64,000 nucleotides of DNA, from assembly GCF_003668875.1 (NCBI RefSeq), contig NZ_RAWM01000004.1:62001-126000 (forward strand), read 5' to 3'. The position numbers were made by a program, and so were the translations under genes. This document shows, piece after piece, positions 16,711 through 26,928 of this stretch. Positions within the stretch are counted from its first letter, which is position 1, and each line of letters starts with the position of its first letter. The notes beneath the pieces were generated by a model, which did not search any database, was not told the DNA's origin, and saw only the letters and a program-made list of their open reading frames with translations. This stretch comes from Corallococcus interemptor (GTDB taxonomy: Bacteria > Myxococcota > Myxococcia > Myxococcales > Myxococcaceae).

Positions 16711-18090
16711 ATGCGAACCGAACCGGGCCACGGCATCGACGACGACCCCGGGCGGCCGCCCTTCTCCCGGTTCGTGCTGCTGTGGTCGGGCCAGACGGTG
16801 TCGGGCATGGGCTCGCACCTCCATGGCTTCGGGCTGGGCGTGTGGATGTACGAGCACACGCAGTCCACGTCGCTCTACGCGCTCATCGCCCTGGCCAGCT
16901 TCGCGCCGGGCGTGCTGGTGGCGCCGCTGCTGGGCGGCGTGGTGGACCGGCAGGACCTGCGAAGGGTGATGATCCTGGGCCACGCGGGCGGCGCCGTCTG
17001 CACGTTGCTCATCGCGCTGCTGATCGCCCTGGACCGCTTGAGCCTGGGCGCCATCCTCCTGCTCGTCGCGGCAGGCGCGGCGTTCAACAGCATCCAGCTG
17101 CCCGCGTTCCCCAAGGCCACGACGTTGATGGTGGCTCCGGAGCAGCTCCCGCGCGCCAACGGCCTCATGCAGCTGGGCGTGGCGCTGGCCCGCATCGCCG
17201 CGCCCCTGCTGTCCGGCGTCCTGTTGCCCGTCATCGGCGTCATGGGCCTGCTGGCCATCGACCTCGTCACGGCGGGCTTCTCCCTGGCGGTGCTCCAGGC
17301 GGTGCGCATGCCCGCGCCCGCGCGGGACGTGGCCCCCGCGCGGGTGTCACTTGGGGTGTCCCTGGCGGGCCGCGCGCTCCAGGACGCCGCGGTGGGCTGG
17401 CGCTACATCCGCGAGCGGCCCGGCCTGCTCGGCCTCCAGGTCCTCCTCACGTGGATGAGCTTCAACCTGGGCATCCTCCAGGTGCTCGTCACCCCGCTGA
17501 TCCTGTCGTTCGCGGACGTGCGCACGCTGGGCGCGGTGATGACCGCGGGCGGCGTGGGCATGCTCGCCGGCAGCCTGCTGCTGCTCGCCTGGGGCGGTTC
17601 ACGTCAGCGCGTCTGGAGCGTGTTTGGCTTCGTGTTGCTCCAGGGGGTGTTCATGGGCCTGGGCGCGACCCACGCGTCCCCGTGGGTGGTGGGCGCGGGC
17701 GCGTTTGGCGTCCTCTTCACCGTCCCCGTCATCATGAGCTGCAACCAGACCCTCTGGCAGCGCAAGGTCCCCACGGCGCTGCAGGGCCGCGTCTTCGCCG
17801 TGCACGCCGCGCTGTCCGGTGGCTCCATCCCCATCGCCTATCTGCTCTCCGGGCCGCTGGCGGAGCTCGTCTTCGAGCCGCTGATGGCCCCGGGCGGACC
17901 GCTAGCCTCCGCGCTGGGCCCGTGGGTGGGCGGCGCGGGTCCCGGCCGGGGCATCGCGTTGCTCTTCCTGCTGCTGGGCGCCGCCACCGTGTTGCTGGTG
18001 GCGGCCTGCATGCTCATCCCGGGCGTCCGCCGCGTCGAGCAGGCCCTGCCCGACGCGCCGCTGGAGCCTGCTCCACGGCTCACGGGGTGA
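16711..18090 (+). CDS. MFS transporter (EntS-like)
   Basis: About 459 residues with 10-12 hydrophobic helices, including a cytoplasmic loop GGVVDRQDLRRVMI matching the MFS loop 2-3 signature (GxxxDRxxRR). It resembles the MFS_3/EntS group of small-molecule exporters (siderophores, macrolides). ATG 16711 is chosen because the preceding 12 residues from ATG 16675 look unlike a transporter N-terminus. It follows ribBA by about 80 bases on the same strand and ends 4 bases before the convergent thrC. Its substrate is unknown. Confidence 0.85.
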   Translation: MRTEPGHGIDDDPGRPPFSRFVLLWSGQTVSGMGSHLHGFGLGVWMYEHTQSTSLYALIALASFAPGVLVAPLLGGVVDRQDLRRVMILGHAGGAVCTLLIALLIALDRLSLGAILLLVAAGAAFNSIQLPAFPKATTLMVAPEQLPRANGLMQLGVALARIAAPLLSGVLLPVIGVMGLLAIDLVTAGFSLAVLQAVRMPAPARDVAPARVSLGVSLAGRALQDAAVGWRYIRERPGLLGLQVLLTWMSFNLGILQVLVTPLILSFADVRTLGAVMTAGGVGMLAGSLLLLAWGGSRQRVWSVFGFVLLQGVFMGLGATHASPWVVGAGAFGVLFTVPVIMSCNQTLWQRKVPTALQGRVFAVHAALSGGSIPIAYLLSGPLAELVFEPLMAPGGPLASALGPWVGGAGPGRGIALLFLLLGAATVLLVAACMLIPGVRRVEQALPDAPLEPAPRLTG

Positions 18091-18093
18091 CGC

Positions 18094-19425
18094 TCAGCCC
18101 AGGTCCTTCAGGGCCTCGCGCACGGCGGACAGGTCCGCTGGCAACTCCAGCGGCGGGTTCGCGTGCGCGGCCGTCACGTCCTTCAACGTCCGCCGGTGGT
18201 AGCCGACCTTGAAGTCCGCGAACTTCAGCCCGTGCGCGGTGGCCACCACCGCGACGCTGGAGCCCTTCGCCATCACGCCCGACGCGGCCAGCTTCTCCAC
18301 CGCCGCCAGCGCGACGCCCGTCTGCGGACAGGCGAAGGTGCCCTCGCGGTCCGCGCGGGCCGCCGCGTTCGCCAGCTCCGACTCCGACGCCTCCTCCACC
18401 ACGCCGTCGAACGCGCGCAGCATCCGCACCGCGCGGCGGAAGGACACCGGGTTTCCAATCTGGATGGCGGACGCGAGCGTCGCCCCCGCCTGCATGGGCA
18501 CCAGCTCCTGGAAGCCGCCCCGGAAGGAGCGCGCCAGGGGGTTCGCCCGCTGCGCCTGCGCCACCGCGATGCGCGGCCGCCGGTGGATGAGCCCCAGGTT
18601 GAAGAGCAGATCCAATCCACGGCCCAGGGCGCTCGCGTTGCCCAGGTTGCCGCCCGGGATGACGATCCAATCCGGCGGCTCCCAGCCCAGGTCCTGGCAC
18701 AGCTCGATGGCGATCATCTTCTGGCCCTCGATGCGCAGCGAGTTCATCGAGTTCGCCAGGTACAGACCCGTGTCCGCCGTCACCGCCTGCACCAGCTTCA
18801 TGCAGCCGTCGAAGTCCGTGTCCAGCGACAGCACGCGCGCCCCGTTGGCGATGGGCTGCACGAGCTGCGCGAGCGACACCTTGTTCTTCGGCAGGAACAC
18901 CACCGCCGGGATGCCCGCCGCCGCGGCGTACGCGGACAGCGCCGCGGACGTGTCCCCCGTGGACGCGCACGCCACCGCGCGGATGGGCGTGCCGCGCGAG
19001 CGCAGGTGCTTCACCGCGGACACCAGGACCGTCATCCCCCAGTCCTTGAAGCTGCCCGTCGGAGAGACGCCGCACTCCTTCAACATCAGCGAGCCCAGCC
19101 CCAGCTCCGCCGCCATGCGCGGCAGCGGCTTGAGCGGCACGCGCCCCTCGCCCAGCGAGACGATGTCCTCCGTGGGCAGCTCCGGCAGCGCCCACTCGCG
19201 CTTGCCCCAGACGCCGGAGCCGTCCGGCAGCCGGGACGTCGCGAAGCGGGACTCGAAGCGGCGCTTCCACTCCACCGCGGGGATGGCGCGCAGGGCGGCC
19301 TCGTCGTGCACCACCTCCAGCAGGCCTTCACAGCGCGGGCAGCGGTAGACGACGTCCCACAGCGAGGCGGTGAAGCCGCAGCCCTCGCTGCACGCATAGC
19401 CCGCCGTCAGCGCCGCGGACGTCAT
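18094..19425 (-). CDS. thrC: Threonine synthase
   Basis: A 443-residue PLP enzyme converting O-phosphohomoserine to threonine. The PLP lysine lies in PTGSFKDWG, and ASTGDTSAALSAYAA and IPGGNLGNASA are further cofactor-binding motifs. The N-terminus carries a Cys pattern (YACSEGCGF, YRCPRC) resembling a small zinc ribbon. ATG 19425 has a strong GGTGGAGG ribosome site, which lies inside the end of the upstream zinc-ribbon gene; the two overlap by ATGA. Confidence 0.92.
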   Translation of the reverse strand: MTSAALTAGYACSEGCGFTASLWDVVYRCPRCEGLLEVVHDEAALRAIPAVEWKRRFESRFATSRLPDGSGVWGKREWALPELPTEDIVSLGEGRVPLKPLPRMAAELGLGSLMLKECGVSPTGSFKDWGMTVLVSAVKHLRSRGTPIRAVACASTGDTSAALSAYAAAAGIPAVVFLPKNKVSLAQLVQPIANGARVLSLDTDFDGCMKLVQAVTADTGLYLANSMNSLRIEGQKMIAIELCQDLGWEPPDWIVIPGGNLGNASALGRGLDLLFNLGLIHRRPRIAVAQAQRANPLARSFRGGFQELVPMQAGATLASAIQIGNPVSFRRAVRMLRAFDGVVEEASESELANAAARADREGTFACPQTGVALAAVEKLAASGVMAKGSSVAVVATAHGLKFADFKVGYHRRTLKDVTAAHANPPLELPADLSAVREALKDLG

Positions 19426-19988
19426 GCCTCCACCTCCACCTTCGTTCCGCACGCCACGCACGCGCGGCCCGGCCAGGCCGGCACGTGGCAGGAGGGACAG
19501 GGCACGCGCTCGCCCTCGTCCGCGCCCCGGCGCTTCGCCGTCGCGGGCGCCGCCACGCGGACGCGAGGCAACCGCATGCCGCAGCCATCACACAGCAGGC
19601 CCTCCGCCTGGACGTGGCGGCAGTAGCGGCACGTCACCGCGCCCACGGGTGCGGCGGTGCGCACGCCGTCGTCCTGCGCGCGGCCCGTGTCCAGGTCCGT
19701 CATCGGCGCGACGGGCACCTCGCCCGTGGTCCCCGAGCGGGTCAGCTCCAGGTCAGGCACGGACTGGGCCGGCAGGTCCGGCCCCGAGCGCAGCCGCGTC
19801 AGGTCCAGCTCCGGCAGCGCGGGCGCGTCCACCGGCACGCGGCCCCCCGCGTGGTGCGTCAGCTCCAGCTCCGGCAGCGGGGCCACGGCAGGCGCGGGGA
19901 TGTTCATGAGGCCGGGGAAACGCTTGCCGCAGCCTTCGCACTCTTCGCCTTCCGACTGCACGTGGTCGCAGACCGGGCAGATGATCAT
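19422..19988 (-). CDS. Zinc-ribbon protein with repeated LPELELT motifs
   Basis: 188 residues with three zinc-ribbon units: CPVC/CEGC at the N-terminus, CRYC/CDGC in the middle and CPSC/CVAC at the C-terminus. Between the first two runs a low-complexity linker that repeats a short motif: LPELELTH, LPELDLTR, VPDLELTR, and a decayed MTDLDTGR. ATG 19988 is chosen because MIICPVCDH begins the first ribbon. No known family is recognised. The 3' end overlaps the thrC start, so the two are translated together; a link to threonine synthesis is not obvious. Confidence 0.72.
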   Translation of the reverse strand: MIICPVCDHVQSEGEECEGCGKRFPGLMNIPAPAVAPLPELELTHHAGGRVPVDAPALPELDLTRLRSGPDLPAQSVPDLELTRSGTTGEVPVAPMTDLDTGRAQDDGVRTAAPVGAVTCRYCRHVQAEGLLCDGCGMRLPRVRVAAPATAKRRGADEGERVPCPSCHVPAWPGRACVACGTKVEVEA

Positions 19989-20078
19989 GGCCGGGACGTT
20001 ACCGGTCCCCTCTCCCGTCGGCAACGCGACCCGGGGCGCCGCGAGTGGGCGTCCAGGCGCGCGTCCTGCCGCACCTCT

Positions 20079-20714
20079 TCAGCCTGGCGCCGCTCCCAGG
20101 CCCGTCATGGGGACGAAGCGCACCGGCAGCAGCCGCTCCACCTGGGGCAGCATCCCCGGCTGCCTCCGGCGGATGCGCAGCAGCTCCTGCGTCTCGTGCA
20201 CGCCGCCCACGGGGATGACCATCCGGCCCCCAGGCCTCAGCTGACGCAAGAGCTCCCGGGGAATGTCCTCCGGCGCGGCGGTGGCGATGATGGCGTCGAA
20301 GGGCGCGGCGTCCGGCCAGCCCAGGGAGCCGTCACCCTCCTTGTAGAACACGTTGTTGAAGCCCAGCCGATGGAGCAGCCGCCGGGCGGGCCGGGCCAGC
20401 TCGCGGACGATCTCCACCGTGAAGACCTCGCGGGCCAGCAGCGCCAGCACCGCCGTCTGGTATCCGGAGCCGGTGCCCACCTCGAGCACGCGCTCACAGC
20501 CGCGCAGGCGCAGGGCCTCGGTCATCAGGGCGACGACATAGGGCTGGCTGATGGTCTGGCCGTGGCCGATGGGCAGCGGGACGTCCTGATGGGCCGCGTC
20601 CCGCGCACCCGCCGGCACGAAGTCCGCGCGGCTCAGGTTGGCGATCGCCGCGAGCACCCGCCGGTCCCGGATGCCCTGCCGTGCCAGGTACTCTGATCGG
20701 CCCCAGTCTCCCAT
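20079..20714 (-). CDS. pcm: Protein-L-isoaspartate O-methyltransferase
   Basis: A 211-residue SAM methyltransferase that repairs isoaspartyl damage. Motif I is VLEVGTGSGYQTAVLA, preceded by the family hallmark GHGQTISQPYVVALM; RPGGRMVIPVG is the later conserved strand. ATG 20714 (MGDWGRSEYL) has a G-rich site upstream. An in-frame upstream start at 20774 would add 20 residues unlike the family. It lies downstream of recG on the same strand. Confidence 0.92.
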   Translation of the reverse strand: MGDWGRSEYLARQGIRDRRVLAAIANLSRADFVPAGARDAAHQDVPLPIGHGQTISQPYVVALMTEALRLRGCERVLEVGTGSGYQTAVLALLAREVFTVEIVRELARPARRLLHRLGFNNVFYKEGDGSLGWPDAAPFDAIIATAAPEDIPRELLRQLRPGGRMVIPVGGVHETQELLRIRRRQPGMLPQVERLLPVRFVPMTGLGAAPG

Positions 20715-20812
20715 GGCTGACGTCCCCCGTGGTCCCCCGGGCAAGAACGTAAGCACCCCGACAGTGCGAGCCATACCGGAGGGCGGGTGCCTGCCTGCTC
20801 GCTCCTACCCGC

Positions 20813-23734
<2,922 letters not shown>

Positions 23735-23830
23735 GCGGGATTTCCAGCCTCCATCCTACGAAGCGCCCCTGACGCCGCAGGGAAAACGAAACCGGGGGAG
23801 CGAGCCCAGGCCCGCCCCCCCGAAAGACAC

Positions 23831-23863
23831 CCGGCCAGCCGGGCTTCAACGCTAGCTGGCCGG
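23831..23863 (-). terminator. Hairpin at the greA 3' end
   Basis: A perfect 9-base stem, CCGGCCAGC (23831-23839) with GCTGGCCGG (23855-23863), spans the greA stop codon at 23852-23854. On the minus strand it is followed by GTGTCTTTC, only weakly T-rich, so it is a plausible rather than certain terminator. Confidence 0.45.
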
Positions 23864-24358
23864 CTCTTCCTTCGGATCCTCGAAGCTGATGGACACGACC
23901 TCCAGCTCGCGCACGCCGCCAGGGCTCTGCACCGTGGCGATGTCGCCCACCTTCTTGCCGATGAGCGCGCGCGCCACCGGCGAGGTGACGGCGATCCAGC
24001 GCTTCTTCAGGTCGGCCTCCGTCTCACCCACGAGCCGGTAGCTGATGGTCTTGTCGTTCTCCGTGTCCACCAGCTCCACGGTGGCGCCGAAGACGACCTT
24101 GTCCCCGCCCAGCTTCGCCGGGTCGATGACCTCCGCGCGGGCAATCCAGTCGCCGAGGGTCAGGATGCGCCCCTCGATGTGCGACTGCTTCTCCTTGGCC
24201 GCGTGGTACTCCGCGTTCTCACGCAGGTCGCCGTGCGCACGCGCGACCTCGATTTCACGCGAGATCTTGCCCCGCTCCACGGACTGGAGGTGCTTCAGCT
24301 CGTCCTTGAGCTTCTGCAGACCGTGGGGGGTCATCGGGATGTTGTCGCTCCCGCTCAT
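23852..24358 (-). CDS. greA: Transcription elongation factor GreA
   Basis: A 168-residue two-domain factor that reactivates backtracked RNA polymerase. The N-terminal coiled coil contains LKDELKHLQSVERGKISREI and the tip ARAHGDLRENAEYHAAKEKQ with its acidic pair. The C-terminal FKBP-like domain includes VELVDTENDKTISYRLVG and SPVARALIGKKVGD. ATG 24358 is chosen for its AAGGAG site and because MTPHGLQKLKDEL follows, as in orthologues; the open frame upstream is not GreA-like. Confidence 0.95.
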   Translation of the reverse strand: MSGSDNIPMTPHGLQKLKDELKHLQSVERGKISREIEVARAHGDLRENAEYHAAKEKQSHIEGRILTLGDWIARAEVIDPAKLGGDKVVFGATVELVDTENDKTISYRLVGETEADLKKRWIAVTSPVARALIGKKVGDIATVQSPGGVRELEVVSISFEDPKEEPAS

Positions 24359-24543
24359 CGAACCACCGCTCCTTCCGTCACCTGGCTGCTTGCATCGGAG
24401 GTCCGGCGTTCCCTCCTGGAACCCGGCCCGCGACTCGAAAGGGTCAATGTAGGGAACGAGTGACTGGCCGGTCAACGAAAGCCTTACAACCATCGTCTGG
24501 TAGTGGCTGGGCGCCCGACGGCCGACCCGTTAGGCTGCTGCAC

Positions 24544-25074
24544 GTGCTGTCCGTCCAGGAATTGCGCGCGCTCGCCTCCGCCCTCCCCGTGGGCACCTTC
24601 CAACATCAGCTGGGCCCCTTCGCGCTGGTGCAGCGTCCGCCGTCGGAGCTGTCCGCCGCGGCGCTCGCGCCCACCCGCATGGCCAGTCCCGGCGACGTGG
24701 AGCAGGGCATGCTCGCCCTGCTCTTCGAGTTCGACGACCTGCTCGTCGCCACCCTGCCCACGCTCCGGGACTCGGAGGTGCTGCGCATTGGCCGGAGGCT
24801 GGACTGCGAGCTGGTGCTGGACGACGCGTCCGTGTCCAAGCAGCACGCGGAGCTCAAGTGGAGCCGCGCGGAGGGCCGCTGCACCGTGCGCGACCTGGGC
24901 TCCACCAACGGCACGTTCGTCAACGCGAGCACCATCGGGCAGCGCGAGGTGCCGCTGAGGGGCGGCGACATCCTCAGCTTCGGCAACGTCCAGTTCTGGT
25001 ACCTGCTCACCGCCGCGCTGCATGAACGGCTGCGCGCGGGCGCGGCCTCCGGCCTGGGCTCCCACTCCGGCTGA
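24544..25074 (+). CDS. FHA-domain protein
   Basis: About 176 residues. The C-terminal half is a forkhead-associated domain: LRIGRRLDCELVLDDASVSKQHAEL, then VRDLGSTNGTFVN, which contains the phosphothreonine-binding Arg, Ser and Asn/Gly residues. The N-terminal 80 residues (LSVQELRALASALP) are unassigned. GTG 24544 is a reasonable start; a GTG at 24460 would add 28 residues. There is no membrane segment. Myxobacteria use many FHA proteins with Ser/Thr kinases; the partner kinase is not in this window. Confidence 0.82.
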   Translation: MLSVQELRALASALPVGTFQHQLGPFALVQRPPSELSAAALAPTRMASPGDVEQGMLALLFEFDDLLVATLPTLRDSEVLRIGRRLDCELVLDDASVSKQHAELKWSRAEGRCTVRDLGSTNGTFVNASTIGQREVPLRGGDILSFGNVQFWYLLTAALHERLRAGAASGLGSHSG

Positions 25075-25094
25075 AGGGCCGCCCCACCCTCACC

Positions 25095-26039
25095 TCACGG
25101 GCACGCGCCGCAGTCCGCCGCGCACGCGTCGTACGTGTTGGACGCACCGCAGGACTCCGTCACCTGGCAGATGCCGTCACCGCACGCGGCCAGGTCCGCG
25201 TCGCGCACGCGCGTGGTGAGCGGCTGGAAGGTCACCCCACCCACCGTGCAGCTCGTGAAGGCGAGGGAGGTCCCCTCCCGCGTGCACACGGCCGAGCAGC
25301 TGCCCACGTAGGCGAGCGGCGCGCACGTCATCCGGGGGTGGCCGCTGCCATCCACCACCGCGCACGCGCGCGTGGTGCTCTGGGCCGCGGTCAGGGGCGG
25401 GTTCTGGCTGCCCGCGTAGAGCCCCTGCCCCTGGAAGACGTTGCCGAAGAAGCAAGACTCCGGCCGCGTGAACGTGGCCAGCTCCTCCGCCGTCGTGGGG
25501 ATGGGCGCCCCCTGCCCGTTCCGGCCCAGCACGGAGATGGGCACGCTCACGCCGAAGCGATTGGCGTGCGCGGCGAGGCACGCGGAGACCATCTGCTGCT
25601 CGGCCAGCGTCGGGGGCGCTCCGTTGGCCCAGCCCGGCGCCAGCCCCAGCAGCCCCGGCCAGGTATGCACCGTGTTCGTCTGGGCATCCGTGTACGAGCG
25701 CGTCTGTCCTTGCGGAACCGCGCAGCGCACGACGTAGCGCATGACCTGCTCCGCGAGCGCGGGATCCGCGCTGAACCACTGCGCGAAGCTCGCCGTGGAC
25801 AGGCCGTTGAAAGACAGCCCATTGAAGGACAGGCCGTTGAAAGACAAGCCATTGAAAGACAGCCCGTTGAAGGACAGGGCGTTGTAGCTGAGGGCCGCCT
25901 GCCTTTGCGTGGCCAGGTCCTCCCCTGGCGCGGGCGCCCCCGAGCCAGGGTCACAGCCCGCTCCCAGCACCGCCAGCATCAACGCCCAGGCCCCCAACGT
26001 TCCCGCGCCACGACGACGCCCGCATTCCACGTTCACCAT
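25095..26039 (-). CDS. Lipoprotein with tandem LSFNG pentapeptide repeats
   Basis: 314 residues beginning with a lipoprotein signal peptide (lipobox LGAGC, Cys29). Residues about 50-80 are one LSYNA and five perfect LSFNG units. The middle region contains paired cysteines and reads like a secreted surface protein (CFFGNVF, CAVVDGSGHPRMTCAPLAYVGSC). The C-terminus CGDGICQVTESCG...CAADCGAC resembles the short Cys-rich CGDGxC modules of myxobacterial surface proteins. No enzyme motif is seen. It is separated by about 300 bases from the next gene upstream, so it probably has its own promoter. Confidence 0.78.
   Translation of the reverse strand: MVNVECGRRRGAGTLGAWALMLAVLGAGCDPGSGAPAPGEDLATQRQAALSYNALSFNGLSFNGLSFNGLSFNGLSFNGLSTASFAQWFSADPALAEQVMRYVVRCAVPQGQTRSYTDAQTNTVHTWPGLLGLAPGWANGAPPTLAEQQMVSACLAAHANRFGVSVPISVLGRNGQGAPIPTTAEELATFTRPESCFFGNVFQGQGLYAGSQNPPLTAAQSTTRACAVVDGSGHPRMTCAPLAYVGSCSAVCTREGTSLAFTSCTVGGVTFQPLTTRVRDADLAACGDGICQVTESCGASNTYDACAADCGACP
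25803..25892 (-). repeat. Six tandem 15-base units encoding LSYNA/LSFNG
   Basis: Six consecutive 15-base units in frame within the lipoprotein gene. The last five encode LSFNG exactly, yet differ from each other only at synonymous positions (AAC/AAT, TCC/TCT, GGC/GGG, CTG/TTG); the first encodes LSYNA. Synonymous-only divergence suggests selection on the peptide rather than a fresh slippage expansion. Confidence 0.9.
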
Positions 26040-26355
26040 GTGTGTGCACCCTCGCTGCTGCCGCGAGCGCTCCAGCCGGGCTCACGGTCGTTCGGACGAG
26101 AAGGGCGTCAAAGACAAACAGGTGAGCAGCGCCCCCTCACGCACGAAAAGTGTGAGCACGTTGTACGTGGGGCAAGGCATGAGAGCTAAGGGAAACGCGG
26201 GAGCGCAGTCAGAGCCGACACTCGCGCCGTCTGGGGTTGAACGCGTGGGCCTGTGTTCATCCAGGAACATGAAGGCCGTGGCCCCGCAGGGTGAGGCGAC
26301 GTCTCCCCACTCCGGCGCCACGGCCGTCCGTTGCTTCACTTCATGAGGCTTTCGA
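26040..26355. other. 316-base intergenic region with palindrome
   Basis: No credible gene is seen here. It lies upstream of the LSFNG lipoprotein (start 26039) and downstream of the exported protein ending at 26356, so it should hold the lipoprotein's promoter. A perfect palindromic element, CACGT-TGT-ACGTG (26157-26169), could be an operator. No clear -10/-35 pair was found. Confidence 0.5.
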
Positions 26356-26874
26356 TTACCGCTGGGCCTGGGGCGAAATCTTCACCTGGGCCTTGTTCAG
26401 CTTCATGGCCGTCAGCTCGCGGTTGATGTTGGCCAGGTCCGTCTGGGTGAGGCCGAGGCCCGGATCATGTCCGCCCGGGGGACCGCCGCCCTTGGGGCGC
26501 GGGCCTTCGGGGGCGACGGCGCCGCCCCGGTCCGGGTCCACCAGGGACGTGCCGCCACCGGCCTCCACGGCCGACAGCGCCTTGAAGTTGGCGGTGGTGC
26601 TGGCCGCGTCCTTCTGGGTGAGCTGCTTCACCAGCGTGAGCTTTCCGCTGCCCCGGTCATACCGGTACATGCGGGTGCCCTTGGCGCCCTCGTCCACGGC
26701 CACGTCCACGGAGCCGGTGGCCTTCGCCGCCGCGGGGCTCGCGATGGGCTTCGCCGGGGCGAGCTTCACCGGGGTGTTCTGGGTCTTCGCCTGCTGGGCT
26801 CCGGCCTGTGCCGCCGACAGCGTGGCGATGCCCACGGCCATCCTTCCCACTGCGGACTTCCAACGCGTGATCAT
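26356..26874 (-). CDS. Hypothetical exported protein
   Basis: 172 residues with a Sec signal peptide (basic start, hydrophobic stretch, cleavage near AQA-GA at about residues 23-25). The mature protein is rich in Ala, Lys and Pro, then has TRMYRYDRGSGKLTLVKQLT and a Gly/Pro-rich linker. No known domain. It starts 54 bases after the CHAT-protease gene on the same strand, so it may be the third gene of the sigma/CHAT unit and could be a substrate or partner. Confidence 0.6.
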   Translation of the reverse strand: MITRWKSAVGRMAVGIATLSAAQAGAQQAKTQNTPVKLAPAKPIASPAAAKATGSVDVAVDEGAKGTRMYRYDRGSGKLTLVKQLTQKDAASTTANFKALSAVEAGGGTSLVDPDRGGAVAPEGPRPKGGGPPGGHDPGLGLTQTDLANINRELTAMKLNKAQVKISPQAQR

Positions 26875-26928
26875 GATTCCTCCCGGCTCCCATACGCGCG
26901 GCGGCGCGTTTATTCGCCGGGACTCTAC

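Noticed and set aside
25803-25892. Tandem 15-base repeats as a possible CRISPR or regulatory array
   Set aside because: The units are directly adjacent with no spacers and stay in frame with a lipoprotein gene.
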